64,000 bases of DNA from Microbulbifer rhizosphaerae. Lineage in GTDB: Bacteria > Pseudomonadota > Gammaproteobacteria > Pseudomonadales > Cellvibrionaceae. Made by a program: the position numbers and the translations under genes. This document shows, in pieces, positions 1 to 9,345 of the stretch (position 1 is its first letter; each line of letters starts with the position of its first letter). The stretch lies in NCBI RefSeq assembly GCF_014191725.1, contig NZ_JACHWZ010000011.1, positions 141,767-205,766 of the forward strand, read 5' to 3'. The notes beneath the pieces are model-generated. The model was not told the DNA's origin, made no database searches, and was given only the letters and a program-made list of their open reading frames with translations.

Positions 1-1183
1 CCGGGTTGAGGAAGCGCTCGAACAGCAGGTCGTACTGCAACGGGTCCAGGTCGGTGATATCCAGGGAATAGGCCACCAGCGAGCCGGCGCCGGAACCCCG
101 CCCCGGCCCCACCGGGATATCGTGTTCCTTGGCCCACTGGATAAAGTCCATCACGATCAGGAAGTAGCCTGGAAAGCCCATCTGGATAATGATGTCCAGC
201 TCGAAGCGCAACCGGTCCTCGTAGACCTTGCGTCGCGAAGCGTAATCCGGCGCGGACTTGTCGAGAATTTTTTCCAGGCGCCGCTCCAGCCCATCGAAGG
301 AAACCTTCTCGAAGAACTGGTTTTCGGTCATGCCCTCGGGAATCGGGTATTCCGGCAGGAAATACTTGCCCAACTGGATCGGCGAGGTACAGCGCTTGGC
401 GATTTCCACAGTGTTGTGCAGCGCCTCGGGGATATCGCTGAACAGCTCCCACATTTCCTCGGGGGTGCGAAAATACTGCTGCGGGGAATAGCGGCGCTCG
501 CGCCTGGGGTCGTCCAGCGCGCGGCCCTCGTGAATGCACACCCGCACTTCATGGGCCTCGAACTCGCTCTCTTCGAGGAAGCGCACGTCGTTAGTGGCCA
601 CCACCGGCAGTTGCAGTTCCTGCGCCAGAGCCACCGCGCCGTGCAGGTATTCCTCCTCCCCGGGGCGGCCGGTGCGCTGCAGTTCCAGGTAGTAGCGCCC
701 GGGAAAGGTCTGCGCCCACTCCCCGGCCAGGTCCCGCGCCTGGGCAGTGCGCCCGGCCACCAGCGCGCGGCCCACATCGCCGAACCTGGCCCCGGAAAGT
801 GCCAGCACCCCGGCGCTATACTCCTTCAGCCACTGGCGGCGGATATAGGCCTGGCCGTGGTACTGCCCTTCCATCCAGGCGCGGGAGATCAGCTCGGTGA
901 TATTGCGGTAGCCGTCGCCGTTCATGGCGTAGAGGGTGATCAGCGTGGGCTTGTCCTCACCGCCCTCGCTGAGCCAGAAATCCGCACCGGTAATCGGTTT
1001 GATACCGGCACCCAGGCAGGCTTTGTAGAACTTGATCTGGCCGTAGAAATTGGTCTGGTCGGTGAGCGCCAGTGCCGGCATCTGCAGCTCTCCCGCGCGG
1101 GCCACCAGCGGCTTAATGCGCACCAGGCCATCGATCAGGGAAAACTCGGAGTGGGCTCTTAAGTGGACAAAAGGTTGGGTCAT
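1..1183 (-). CDS. dnaE: DNA polymerase III subunit alpha, N-terminal part (runs off the left edge)
   Basis: Catalytic subunit of the replicative DNA polymerase III. Only the first 394 codons are inside the window. Reading the minus strand from the ATG at 1183 gives [16 protein letters not shown], the start of the PHP domain typical of DnaE. The last visible residues include [16 protein letters not shown], the conserved glycine/serine motif at the start of the polymerase palm. The frame is open over the whole stretch, and the plus-strand ORFs here are shadows. No strong Shine-Dalgarno is seen. A palindromic repeat at 1216-1237 lies just upstream. Confidence 0.95.
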   Translation of the reverse strand, partial: MTQPFVHLRAHSEFSLIDGLVRIKPLVARAGELQMPALALTDQTNFYGQIKFYKACLGAGIKPITGADFWLSEGGEDKPTLITLYAMNGDGYRNITELISRAWMEGQYHGQAYIRRQWLKEYSAGVLALSGARFGDVGRALVAGRTAQARDLAGEWAQTFPGRYYLELQRTGRPGEEEYLHGAVALAQELQLPVVATNDVRFLEESEFEAHEVRVCIHEGRALDDPRRERRYSPQQYFRTPEEMWELFSDIPEALHNTVEIAKRCTSPIQLGKYFLPEYPIPEGMTENQFFEKVSFDGLERRLEKILDKSAPDYASRRKVYEDRLRFELDIIIQMGFPGYFLIVMDFIQWAKEHDIPVGPGRGSGAGSLVAYSLDITDLDPLQYDLLFERFLNP

Positions 1184-1215
1184 GTTTTTTCGATCTAATT
1201 CTCGGCAACTTAACC

Positions 1216-1237
1216 TGTAGGAGCGGCCGCTCCTACA
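1216..1237. repeat. GTAGGAGCGGCC palindromic repeat, copy 1 (minimal form)
   Basis: A perfect 22-nt palindrome built from TGTAGGAGCGG and its complement with no spacer, between dnaE and the DUF1289 gene. The same arms recur near 8262, 11503, 20458, 41387 and 55870, so this is the shortest member of a dispersed REP-like family. Confidence 0.7.
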
Positions 1238-1255
1238 AGGTATTTTTAAAATTCT

Positions 1256-1462
1256 TTACCAGAGGCGGCCCATCTGCCGCGCGCGCTCTGTACAGCTGTG
1301 CAATACCTGCCGCCGCTCGTCATCGCACATGACGCCCCACCGGCTGATCTCCCGGCCGCTGCGAAAGCAGCCCTCGCAGATATCGTCGCTGTTGAGTGCG
1401 CACACGGAAATACAGGGGGATTTTACCGGCCGCCCGGCCGCCGCTTCTCTCTCTGACCTCAC
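1256..1462 (-). CDS. DUF1289 family small protein
   Basis: A 68-residue protein of the DUF1289 family, function unknown. The family signature is visible as SPCISVCAL followed by CEGCFR and the W-G motif in [12 protein letters not shown]. The four spaced cysteines suggest metal binding (inference). The start is a GTG that overlaps the stop of the carbonic-anhydrase gene by four bases (GTGA), so the two genes are probably translationally coupled. A start a few codons downstream is possible, because the first dozen residues look unconserved. Confidence 0.85.
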   Translation of the reverse strand: MRSEREAAAGRPVKSPCISVCALNSDDICEGCFRSGREISRWGVMCDDERRQVLHSCTERARQMGRLW

Positions 1463-1989
1463 GAATCGGAAACCGGGGTGAGCTGTTCGGAAAAATACCG
1501 GCCGTTGGCCGCGTAGTGGTCGCTGCTGGCCTTGAGCAGTTCGAAGGTGGATTCGTCGAGGGTTTTGACCACCTTGCCCGGGGTGCCCAGCACCAGGGAA
1601 TAATCGGGGATCTCGGTGCCCTCGGTGACCAGGGCGTTGGCGCCGACAATACAGCAGTTGCCGATCCTGGCCCCGTTCAGCACCACCGCATTGATCCCGA
1701 TCAGACTATAGTCACCTATTCCGCAGCCGTGCAGCATCGCCTTGTGGCCGACAGTCACCCCCTTGCCGATGGTAAGGGGAATACCGGGGTCAGTGTGCAG
1801 CACCGCGCCGTCCTGGATATTGCTGTATTCGCCGATGGTGATCCGGTCGCAATCGCCGCGCACCACGGCGTTGAACCACACGGAGCTGTGGCCGAGCAGT
1901 TGCACATCGCCGATTACCTGGGCCCCCGGGGCGATATAGTGCCCCTCGCCTTCCAGTTGCGGTTGTTTTTCACCCAGTTTGTACAGCAT
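1459..1989 (-). CDS. Gamma-carbonic anhydrase-like protein (YrdA/PaaY family)
   Basis: A 176-residue left-handed beta-helix protein built of hexapeptide repeats (for example [20 protein letters not shown]). Gamma-class carbonic anhydrases bind zinc or iron through three histidines from neighbouring subunits of a trimer; candidate ligands are H65 (VLHTD), H82 (GHKAM) and H87 (LHGCG). The length matches bacterial YrdA-type members, many of which lack proven anhydrase activity, so the enzyme call is by family. GGGAG lies just upstream of the ATG at 1989. It overlaps the DUF1289 gene downstream. Confidence 0.9.
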   Translation of the reverse strand: MLYKLGEKQPQLEGEGHYIAPGAQVIGDVQLLGHSSVWFNAVVRGDCDRITIGEYSNIQDGAVLHTDPGIPLTIGKGVTVGHKAMLHGCGIGDYSLIGINAVVLNGARIGNCCIVGANALVTEGTEIPDYSLVLGTPGKVVKTLDESTFELLKASSDHYAANGRYFSEQLTPVSDS

Positions 1990-2124
1990 TTGACTCCCGC
2001 GTTCCGATCATTCAGGCGCGCTATTATCGCGGTCTGAGGGGATTGTGGCCAGCGGATGGATCTTGCGCTTTTGCCAGGGGCGGCTGCGCCGCCTTGCGGA
2101 GCTGGAACTCCACGGTCCCAGAGG

Positions 2125-2625
2125 TTACAACAGCTGATTCTGTTGTACGAAACCAGCCCCTTCCAGGGTCAGCAGCCGCGCCTTCATCTCCAGCCCGCCA
2201 GCGTAGCCGGTCAGGCTGCCGTCGGCACCGATCACCCGGTGACAGGGGATCACCACCGCAATGCGGTTGGCGCCGTTGGCCCGCGCCACCGCTCGGATCG
2301 CCTTCAGGTTGCCCAGCGCCTCCGCCTGCTCCCGGTAGCTGCGGGTGTTCCCGTAGGGAATGCGCAGCAGCTCATCCCAGACGCGACGCTGGAAATCCGT
2401 GCCGCGGGGATTCAGCGGCAGCTCGAAATCCCGGCGCCCACCGGCGAAGTATTCCTCCAGTTGCCGCGCGGCCAGGTCGGTCTGCGCCGTGGACTGCCGC
2501 TGCCAGTCTTTCTCCAGTCGCATGGGGCGCTCGGCGCTGTGGAACTCCAGTGCCACTATGCCCTCGTCGTCTGCGGCTATACCCACCTCGCCGAATCCGG
2601 TGGAGTAAATTTCATAACTGATCAT
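2125..2625 (-). CDS. ogt: Methylated-DNA--protein-cysteine S-methyltransferase (Ogt type)
   Basis: A 166-residue suicide repair protein that takes alkyl groups from O6-alkylguanine or O4-alkylthymine onto its own cysteine. The active-site motif IPCHRVIG is present, with the acceptor at C128, preceded by the DNA-binding helix region (YGNTRSYREQAEALGN, then RAVARANGANR). The start used is the ATG at 2625, which forms an ATGA overlap with the stop of the Ada-AlkA fusion gene. The open frame continues far upstream inside that gene, but the extension is a shadow. The two genes form an alkylation-repair operon. Confidence 0.93.
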   Translation of the reverse strand: MISYEIYSTGFGEVGIAADDEGIVALEFHSAERPMRLEKDWQRQSTAQTDLAARQLEEYFAGGRRDFELPLNPRGTDFQRRVWDELLRIPYGNTRSYREQAEALGNLKAIRAVARANGANRIAVVIPCHRVIGADGSLTGYAGGLEMKARLLTLEGAGFVQQNQLL

Positions 2626-4085
2626 TGATCCTCTCCATTCTTTAGCGACTGCCACAACAGCAGCGCGCCGTAGGCCCGCCAGGGCCGCCAGTTCTCGGCC
2701 CGTGCCAGGGCCTGCGTCGGTTTGGCTTTCTCGCCGTTTTTCCCAAGTGCCTGCAGTATGCCCAGGTCGGATGCGGGGAAGGCGTCCGGCATGGACAGGC
2801 CGCGCATGGCGATGTACTGCGCGGTCCAGTCGCCGATACCCGGCAGCGCGGTGACCCGGGCACACCAGTCGGCCAGCTCCGTTTCGGCGAAATTCACCCG
2901 CCCGTCCAGGGTGGCGGCGACGAATTCGCGCAGGGTCTGCGCCCTCGCGCGGGTCAGTCCCAGGCCGTCGAAATCGGCATCCGCCAGTTGCTGCGGAGCT
3001 GGAAACAGCCGGTGCTCCTCCCCCGAGTCGTCGACAAAGGATTCGCCATAGCGAGCCACCACCCGCCCGGCGATGGTGGTGGCCGCAGCGACCGAGATTT
3101 GCTGGCCGAGAATCGCCCGCATGGCGTATTCGAACGGGTCCCAGGCTCCGGGCAGGCGCACCCCCGGTGTGCGGGCGAGCTCCCGCGCGAGCAGCGGGTC
3201 CGCAGCCAGCTGCGCGGTGATCTCCGCAGTATCCGCATCCAGGTCGAACAGCCGGCGCAGGCGCTGGTTCAGCAGGTAGAGCGCCGCGCCGCCCTCCCCG
3301 GAGACCTCCACCACCAAGCGGTTTTTCGACCCTTGGTCGCGCACCCGCAGCACACCGCGCACCCCGTCCAGCACAAAGCTGCGGCGGTACACCTCGTCCT
3401 CCACCTGCTCCACACCGGCAAGAGCCCGGGCGCGGAAAAACGCCAGCAGTTCCCGCCAGTGGAACGGCGGCCGGTAGTGGAGGTAGAGGCGGGTACCCGA
3501 AGCCCCGGCGCCACCCGCCTCCCCCTCCACCGATTCCCGGCGCACATCCGAGGGCGTGCGCCGGTAGATATGTTTGAACACCCCGTTGAAGCGGCGCAGG
3601 CTGTTGAAGCCGGACTCGTAGGCAATCTGCGACACCGGCAGGCCGGTATCCCGCAGCAGCCCGAACGCGAACAGCGCCCGCTCCGCCTGCCACACCGCCA
3701 GCGGGCTCACCCCCAGGTGCTCCGCGAACAGCTGGCGCAGGTAGCGGCTGCTGACCCCGAGCCTGTCCGCCAGCGTCTCGATGGACTGGGCCTCGCGCTC
3801 GCTACGCATCAGCTTCAGCGCCCGCTGCACCGTGGTGGACACCAGCCCCCAGGCCGGACTGCCCGGCGCCGCATCCGGCCGGCAGCGCAGGCAGGGCCGG
3901 TAGCCCGCGTTCGCCGCCTCAGCGGCGGTGGCGTAGTAGGTGACATTGCGCTCCAGCGGGGGCCGCGCGGGGCAGATGGGCCGGCAGAAGATCCGGGTGG
4001 TCTTCACCGCGGTAAAGAATCGCCCGTCGAACCGCCGGTCACGGGCGAGGCGGGCGCTGGAACAGATACTGTGGTCGAGTTGCAC
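2622..4085 (-). CDS. alkA: Ada N-terminal/AraC domain fused to AlkA DNA-3-methyladenine glycosylase
   Basis: A 487-residue fusion. Residues 1-80 match the Ada zinc domain, with four cysteines at C34, C38, C65 and C68 (FCRPICPARPP and CLRCRP); in E. coli Ada the first equivalent cysteine accepts methyl from phosphotriesters. Residues about 95-190 form an AraC-type DNA-binding domain. From about 200 comes AlkA: an N-terminal beta domain, then the HhH-GPD fold with LPGIGDWTAQYIAMR and the downstream catalytic aspartate region (FPASDLG). The protein can be both alkylation sensor and glycosylase. The start is GTG at 4085 with AGGAGA about seven bases upstream. The Ada methyltransferase half is absent here and is supplied by the overlapping ogt. 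Confidence 0.92.
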   Translation of the reverse strand: MQLDHSICSSARLARDRRFDGRFFTAVKTTRIFCRPICPARPPLERNVTYYATAAEAANAGYRPCLRCRPDAAPGSPAWGLVSTTVQRALKLMRSEREAQSIETLADRLGVSSRYLRQLFAEHLGVSPLAVWQAERALFAFGLLRDTGLPVSQIAYESGFNSLRRFNGVFKHIYRRTPSDVRRESVEGEAGGAGASGTRLYLHYRPPFHWRELLAFFRARALAGVEQVEDEVYRRSFVLDGVRGVLRVRDQGSKNRLVVEVSGEGGAALYLLNQRLRRLFDLDADTAEITAQLAADPLLARELARTPGVRLPGAWDPFEYAMRAILGQQISVAAATTIAGRVVARYGESFVDDSGEEHRLFPAPQQLADADFDGLGLTRARAQTLREFVAATLDGRVNFAETELADWCARVTALPGIGDWTAQYIAMRGLSMPDAFPASDLGILQALGKNGEKAKPTQALARAENWRPWRAYGALLLWQSLKNGEDQ

Positions 4086-4286
4086 GGCAATCTCCTCTGG
4101 TTGCGGGCCAGTTTAGGAGCGGGCGGCATCGTGTACTAGTCATTTTCGGAAGCGACAGAAAGGAACTTCTGTGTCGCGGCTGGCCGGAAAGGGGAGCGAG
4201 CGCAAAGACTGAGGAGTCGATATGAAAACGGCCGGTGTTCTCGCGGATGAACAGCAGGGAACTGTTCACCTGCCGGACCAATGGCA

Positions 4287-4307
4287 ACGGCCCACAAGCG
4301 GGGCCGT
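4287..4307 (-). terminator. Hairpin downstream of the M49-like gene
   Basis: A seven-base stem ACGGCCC/GGGCCGT with a seven-base loop begins 16 bases beyond the stop at 4323 on the minus strand. No clear T-run follows, so it may be a weak terminator or a 3'-end stabiliser. Confidence 0.35.
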
Positions 4308-4322
4308 GCCAGCGGCTTTATC

Positions 4323-6056
4323 CTATTTCAGGCCCAGCACTTCCCTGCCCTGGATAAAGGTCACGTCCACCGGAATATCCGCTTCCGACAGGCGGTCCAG
4401 GTCGGCTTGGAGTTCGGCACCGACCACGCCCTTGCTGTCCAGCAGTTGTTTGGCTTTGGCGTAGTCGCCGTCGCCCTGGATGGTGAGGATCAGGTTCGAC
4501 AGTTTGGTCATCGCGTCCTGCATCTTGTCGAAATCCACACTGTACTCGCCGGTTTCGGCATCGCGGGTAAAGGCGCCCTGCTCCTTGAAGAAGTTGAAGC
4601 GCATCATATTGGCCTTGCCGTGGGCGCTGGCGGCGCCGAAGCGCACGCTGCGGAAAATGCTGGCGAGGAAGGTGACGTAGTTGTCCATCAGTTCGCCGTC
4701 TTCCAGTTCGCCCTTCCCGTGCAGCTCGGTCACCATATACAGTCCGAGGATATCCGCCTTGCCCTCTTCCAATGCGGAGGAGGACTCCTTCAATGCCTGG
4801 CGCACGTTTTGAGGTTCAGAGTCGCCGTCGGTAACGGTCTTCTTGATGCCCAAGCCGTGGGCCACTTCGTGGAACATGGTGTTGGCGAAGAAGGCCGGGA
4901 AGGTGATGTGCTTGCGCTGGTCGTCGGCGATCAGCAGGTCGCTGATGGGCACCAGTATCTTGTCGAACTTGGCGCGCATGGCGTTCTTCAGCTGCAGGCG
5001 GCGGGTGCCCTTGGCCAGTTGCACCTCTTCGTCGTTGGGTAGGTTGATGGCGATGGTCTTGGAGCCGGCGTTGCTGTGGCCCGCGTAGTAGAGCACATCG
5101 TAGGCATTCAGGTCGGAGTCGGTGCCCGGTGTTTCCGATTTGTACTTCTCCGCTACCGGCAGGCCCTTTTGCAGTTCCGGCAGGAAGGCGGCGAACTTGG
5201 CCAGCTTTTCGCTCCACTCCTTGTCTTTCAACAGCACATAGGATTCGTAGGCGGTGCGGTAAGCGAACAGCTGGTCCTCGTAGTTTTCGATAGGGCCGAT
5301 CACCACGTCGATGGCATTGTTCTTCATATCCATCCAGGCCATATCGCTGGGACGGAAGTCGTCGCTCACCAGGGCATCGGCGCGCAGGCGCAGGTAGTTG
5401 GCGAACTCCTCGTCCTTCGCCAGCCCGCCGGCCTCGCGCAGGATTTCTGCGGCGCGGGTCAACTGATCCTTGTAGGCCTGGCTGTAGGGCACCAGTTCCA
5501 GCTTGCCCTCAGTGTTGCGGCGCACCAGGGAGTAGAGGCCATCCTTGCCGGGCTGTTTCCAGGCTTCGAATTCGGCTTTGGTCATATCCGCGGGGTAGAA
5601 GTTGGCCCCCAGCGGTTTGGGGCCATAGCCTTTGATAAAGGGCTCGTTGTTGTTCAGGCGGTCCCAGGGGCCGTAATTGATTTTGGCGAATTCGCGCTTG
5701 CGGCTGTCCTCGATACTGGACAACAGCTCCTCCGCAGGGCCGTAGGATTGCAGCCAGAAGAGGTGGTCCATGATCTTGCTGGCGTCGATCAGCAGGCCGA
5801 TCATCTGCCGCTGGTTGTCGGAGAGATCGGATAGGTCCGCATTCAGAATCACCGGGGCATAGATATCGAAGCGGTCGTCGGCGTTTTCCACCGGCTGTTT
5901 TTTAGCCGCCGGTACCGTTTCGGATTCGACGATACGGGCTTCAGTTTCAGTCTGTTCCGCGTTTTCCGCCTGCTTGTCCCGCGGCGAGCAGGCGCACACA
6001 AAAATCAGTGCCAGCAGTGTGGCGACAATCTGTACAGTTTTTATCGGCGTTTTCAT
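4323..6056 (-). CDS. Lipoprotein, M49 (dipeptidyl-peptidase III)-like zinc metallopeptidase
   Basis: A 577-residue exported lipoprotein. The signal peptide ends in FVCAC with the lipidated cysteine at C23. A linker rich in E, Q and A follows, then a long helical domain. The zinc site is HEVAH at 396-400 with a downstream EEGKAD at 430-435, equivalent to the HExxGH...EECxAE/D pair of M49 peptidases. The spacing here is the five-residue HExxH form rather than the six-residue eukaryotic motif. Probably cleaves dipeptides or short peptides at the envelope; the substrate is not predictable. It stands alone between an intergenic repeat and the alkylation operon. Confidence 0.8.
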   Translation of the reverse strand: MKTPIKTVQIVATLLALIFVCACSPRDKQAENAEQTETEARIVESETVPAAKKQPVENADDRFDIYAPVILNADLSDLSDNQRQMIGLLIDASKIMDHLFWLQSYGPAEELLSSIEDSRKREFAKINYGPWDRLNNNEPFIKGYGPKPLGANFYPADMTKAEFEAWKQPGKDGLYSLVRRNTEGKLELVPYSQAYKDQLTRAAEILREAGGLAKDEEFANYLRLRADALVSDDFRPSDMAWMDMKNNAIDVVIGPIENYEDQLFAYRTAYESYVLLKDKEWSEKLAKFAAFLPELQKGLPVAEKYKSETPGTDSDLNAYDVLYYAGHSNAGSKTIAINLPNDEEVQLAKGTRRLQLKNAMRAKFDKILVPISDLLIADDQRKHITFPAFFANTMFHEVAHGLGIKKTVTDGDSEPQNVRQALKESSSALEEGKADILGLYMVTELHGKGELEDGELMDNYVTFLASIFRSVRFGAASAHGKANMMRFNFFKEQGAFTRDAETGEYSVDFDKMQDAMTKLSNLILTIQGDGDYAKAKQLLDSKGVVGAELQADLDRLSEADIPVDVTFIQGREVLGLK

Positions 6057-6186
6057 AGGAATTGTGCCTGTCGTTATCTTTACTCCGGCGCCACATTAGT
6101 CCGGCGCCGTGGTTTTATCAAGAAGGGGGAAATGGCCCGTCGGGATTGTAAGAACTTTGTTTCAAATCAGGTTCTCATTGACTCGT

Positions 6187-6208
6187 CGTTCCGGCGCAGG
6201 CCGGAACG
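6187..6208. repeat. CGTTCCGGC inverted repeat in the intergenic region
   Basis: A perfect nine-base stem CGTTCCGGC/GCCGGAACG with a four-base loop, followed by a CCGGATCAAGTCCGGCATGAC segment. Elements of this look are common dispersed extragenic repeats in proteobacteria. Only one copy is seen here. Confidence 0.4.
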
Positions 6209-6308
6209 CAGTTGCCACCGAACGGGATACCGGTACCGGATCAAGTCCGGCATGACATTCCTGCACCGGTATGATGAGTAAACGAGAGCTTGAATTGAAA
6301 CAGGGTTT

Positions 6309-8126
6309 CTAAACGGATGACACAGCAGAAGGTAGCGCTTCCGCACTGTGCTCCTGCTGCTGCATCCGCCACAGCGCCGCGTAGTGGCCGTCCCGGGCCA
6401 GCAGCTCGCCGTGGGCACCCCGCTCGACGATACGGCCCCGGTCCATCACCAGGATCACATCCGCGTCCACCACCGTGGACAGCCGGTGGGCGATCACCAG
6501 GGTGGTCTGCTCGCGGGCGATCTCCCCCATGGCGGCGAGAATGCCCCGTTCGGACCGGCTGTCCAGGGATGAGGTGGCTTCGTCGAACACCATGATCGGG
6601 GGCCGCTTGAGCAGTGCACGGGCGATGGCCACCCGCTGTTTCTCACCGCCGGAGAGTTTCAGCCCACGCTCCCCCACCAGGGTATCCGCCCCTTCCGGCA
6701 GCTGCCGGATAAAGTCATCCAATTGCGCGTGACGTATCGCCTCCATTACTTCCTCGTCGCTGGCGTTCGCGCGGCCGTAGCGCACGTTTTCCAGGATCGA
6801 CTGGTTGAACAGCACCGCGTCCTGGGGCACCACGCCGATGGCGCGGCGCAGGGACTGCTGGTCGACCTCGCGGATGTCCCGACCGTCGATCAGGATGCGG
6901 CCATCGCTGACGTCGTAAAAGCGGAAGAGCAACTTGAACAGGGTGGACTTGCCGGCGCCGCTGGCGCCGACGATGGCGACTTTCTGCCGCGGCGCCACCG
7001 AGAAGCTGACACCGCGGAGGATTTCCCGGTCTTCGCGGTAGCCGAAATGTACCTCCTCGAAATCGATACGGCCGCTGCGCACCTCCAGCTCGCGGGCATC
7101 GGGGTTATCGCTTACCGCCGGCTCCACCGCGAGCAGCGCGAACATTTTCTCGATATTCGCCAGGGCGCCTTTCATTTCCCGGTAGACAAAACCGAGAAAA
7201 TTCAGCGGGATAAAGATCTGCATCATGATGGCGTTGATCAGCACAAAGTCGCCAATCGTCATCGCGTCGCGGGTCACATTGACGGCGGCGAGCACCATAG
7301 CGCCACACATGGCGCTGGCAATAATCAACGCCTGGCCCGCGTTGAGGCCGAACAGGGACAGGCGGTTCTTGCGCCGCGCGGATTCCCAAAAAGCCAGCTC
7401 GCGGTCGTAGTGGCGCGCCTCGTGGGCTTCGTTGCCGAAATATTTCACCGTCTCGTAGTTGAGCAGGCTGTCCACCGCGCGGCTGCTGCTCTGGGATTCC
7501 GCCTGGTTCAGCTCGCGCACGAAGCGGGTGCGCCACTCGGTGGCCACCACGGAAAAGCCGATATAGGCCACCACCGCGCCCAGCACCAGCAGCGCGAAGG
7601 CAGCACTGTAGTTCCACCACAACAGCCCCACCACCATGGCGATTTCCACCAGTGTCGGCACTATGTTGAACACCATAAAGCGCATCAGGAAACCGATGCC
7701 CGCGTTGCCGCGCTCGATATCCCGCGACAGGCCGCCGGTGCGGCGGTTGAGGTGGAAATCCATATCCAGCCTGTGCAGGTGCTCGAACACCTCCAGCCCC
7801 ACCCGGCGCTGGGCGCGTTCGGTAACGCGGCCGAAAACCGTATCGCGCAGTTCGCCGAACAGCACGCTGGAAAAACGCACCGCGCCGTAGGCCAACAGCA
7901 GCCCCAGCGGCAGCGCGACGGCCTGAGCCGCACCGCCGGCGCTGTCCAGGTCGTCGACGATATGCTTGAGCAGAAACGGCAACCCCACCCCCGCCACCTT
8001 GGCCCCCACCAGGCACAGCAGCGCCAGCGAGACCGCACGCTTGAATTCCAGCAGGTAGGGAAACAGGGACTTCAGTGCGCCCCAGTGCACTTGGTCCAGG
8101 GCGATATCGGATTTGGGTCTGGGCAT
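6309..8126 (-). CDS. ABC exporter, Atm1/HMT1-type fused permease-ATPase
   Basis: A 605-residue half-transporter with an N-terminal six-helix membrane domain and a C-terminal ATPase. Walker A is GASGAGKST at 387-395, the signature LSGGEKQ at 491-497, Walker B IMVFDE at 511-516 and the H-loop histidine near 547. The coupling segment SLLNYETVKYFGNE is diagnostic of the Atm1/ABCB7/HMT1 branch, which exports glutathione-linked sulfur, Fe-S precursors or metal conjugates. The start chosen is the ATG at 8126 (MPRPKSD); an in-frame ATG at 8273 would add 49 non-family residues spanning a repeat. Confidence 0.9.
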   Translation of the reverse strand: MPRPKSDIALDQVHWGALKSLFPYLLEFKRAVSLALLCLVGAKVAGVGLPFLLKHIVDDLDSAGGAAQAVALPLGLLLAYGAVRFSSVLFGELRDTVFGRVTERAQRRVGLEVFEHLHRLDMDFHLNRRTGGLSRDIERGNAGIGFLMRFMVFNIVPTLVEIAMVVGLLWWNYSAAFALLVLGAVVAYIGFSVVATEWRTRFVRELNQAESQSSSRAVDSLLNYETVKYFGNEAHEARHYDRELAFWESARRKNRLSLFGLNAGQALIIASAMCGAMVLAAVNVTRDAMTIGDFVLINAIMMQIFIPLNFLGFVYREMKGALANIEKMFALLAVEPAVSDNPDARELEVRSGRIDFEEVHFGYREDREILRGVSFSVAPRQKVAIVGASGAGKSTLFKLLFRFYDVSDGRILIDGRDIREVDQQSLRRAIGVVPQDAVLFNQSILENVRYGRANASDEEVMEAIRHAQLDDFIRQLPEGADTLVGERGLKLSGGEKQRVAIARALLKRPPIMVFDEATSSLDSRSERGILAAMGEIAREQTTLVIAHRLSTVVDADVILVMDRGRIVERGAHGELLARDGHYAALWRMQQQEHSAEALPSAVSSV

Positions 8127-8261
8127 GGCTCTGCTCGCGAATAACTGGCGCGCATTATACGCACGCGGTTGACAGCAATGCGGTAAGGGTAGGCCCTCAA
8201 GCAAGCTTGAGGTCAACAAGCTTCCGGCGGCGGGACCGGAACAGCGCTGACTGAAAACTGG

Positions 8262-8286
8262 GATCGCGGCCATGGGCCGCTCCTAC
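8262..8286. repeat. GTAGGAGCGGCC repeat family, half-element
   Basis: A single arm, GATCGCGGCCATGGGCCGC followed by TCCTAC, matches the right arm of the elements at 41387 and 55870. No left arm is seen, so this is a truncated copy between the exporter and Nudix genes. Confidence 0.5.
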
Positions 8287-8309
8287 GGGCAAGAGCAATG
8301 CGGCTCGCC

Positions 8310-8921
8310 TTAATTCAATGCCCGCAGCGGCACATCGTCCCGCCGGCCTATAGGCGCATCCAGTACCTTGACCAGGAACTCGGTCAGCACGCCTGCGGTA
8401 AAACCCCAGATTTCGTAGCCGCGGTAGAGATAGGCGGGCAGGTAGACGGCGCGCTGGTCGATAGTGATCCGGTCGGTGCGGATACGGGGATCGGCCAGGA
8501 AGAACGACAGCGGCACGCGGAAAACCGCATCCAGTTCGCCGGGGTTGGGGGTCAGGTTCACATCGGGGGAAACCACGCCCACCCAGGGAGTGACCTGTAC
8601 CTGCCAGCGGGTGCTGCGCGACCACAGCGGGCCCAGCAGGCGAATCTGGCCGGCGGGGAGTCCGATCTCCTCCTCCGTTTCCCGCAGGGCGGTGAACTCC
8701 AGCGAGGGATCGGTTTCGTCCCAGCGGCCGCCGGGCAGGGATACTTCCCCGGAGTGGGTGGAGAGATGGCGGGCGCGAAGGGTGAGGATGACCTGCGGGT
8801 CCGGCTCCTCGGTCAGGGCCAGCAATACCGCGGCATGTCCCTGTAAATCGGGGCCTTTCGGTACCTTTTCCAGCAATTGGCCGCTCAATTTGGCGAGTTT
8901 GTGTTCGATTACATCCAGCAT
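8310..8921 (-). CDS. Nudix hydrolase, CoA pyrophosphatase (NudL) type
   Basis: A 203-residue Nudix enzyme. The family-specific motif LRARHLSTHSGEVSLPGG runs into GGRWDETDPSLEFTALRETE, the CoA-pyrophosphatase form of the Nudix box, whose acidic residues bind Mg/Mn. By family it cleaves CoA or its derivatives to 3',5'-ADP and 4'-phosphopantetheine. The start is uncertain: ATG at 8921 is used, but an upstream in-frame TTG at 8936 would add five residues and neither has a strong ribosome-binding site. Confidence 0.88.
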   Translation of the reverse strand: MLDVIEHKLAKLSGQLLEKVPKGPDLQGHAAVLLALTEEPDPQVILTLRARHLSTHSGEVSLPGGRWDETDPSLEFTALRETEEEIGLPAGQIRLLGPLWSRSTRWQVQVTPWVGVVSPDVNLTPNPGELDAVFRVPLSFFLADPRIRTDRITIDQRAVYLPAYLYRGYEIWGFTAGVLTEFLVKVLDAPIGRRDDVPLRALN

Positions 8922-9345
8922 AGGGTCACTGCTCAAACCACCAATTCACAAGGTGGCTGTACAAACTATACGCTAAAGCCGAAAGTGATCAAATTGGCCG
9001 CTACAATCGTCACTTGTCGCCTTCCAATCACAATATGAAACCCATAAAACCATTATAGGCAGCATAAGCATCGCAGGTTGCGCCAACAACAACCCCCTAA
9101 CCCATCATTGTTTTCTCGCTCCTGGCCGTCGGCAGGGTAATTGACCTGTTGATTGATGTACCTCAATTCAGCCTCGTTGGCCCTATCTATACTCCCCGTG
9201 TGTAATCCCGGCGACTGAGGCCGTTTTCGCCCGGGACGAAGCGCAGTGAGCGCCGTACGGGTCGTTCGAACTACGACAGAGGTCTGCGGGCTTTAGTGAA
9301 CAGGTTCCATACCAACAGAATCAGAGAAAAAAGGCGGGCCACCAA
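8922..9345. other. Intergenic region upstream of the alcohol dehydrogenase
   Basis: About 420 bases without a supported gene. It contains TTGACC at 9141 and TATACT at 9188-9193, but their spacing is not that of one sigma-70 promoter. No operator or repeat stands out. It must hold the promoters of both divergent genes. Confidence 0.5.

Noticed and set aside
2625..3693. Upstream extension of the ogt reading frame to give a 522-residue protein
   Set aside because: The extra part is in a different frame of the Ada-AlkA gene, is alanine/arginine/glycine-rich as shadow ORFs are in GC-rich DNA, and ogt has a clear ATG in an ATGA overlap.
4281..8144. Long plus-strand ORFs opposite the M49-like peptidase and the ABC exporter
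   Set aside because: They are histidine/glutamine/valine-rich antisense frames of well-supported genes with family motifs on the minus strand.
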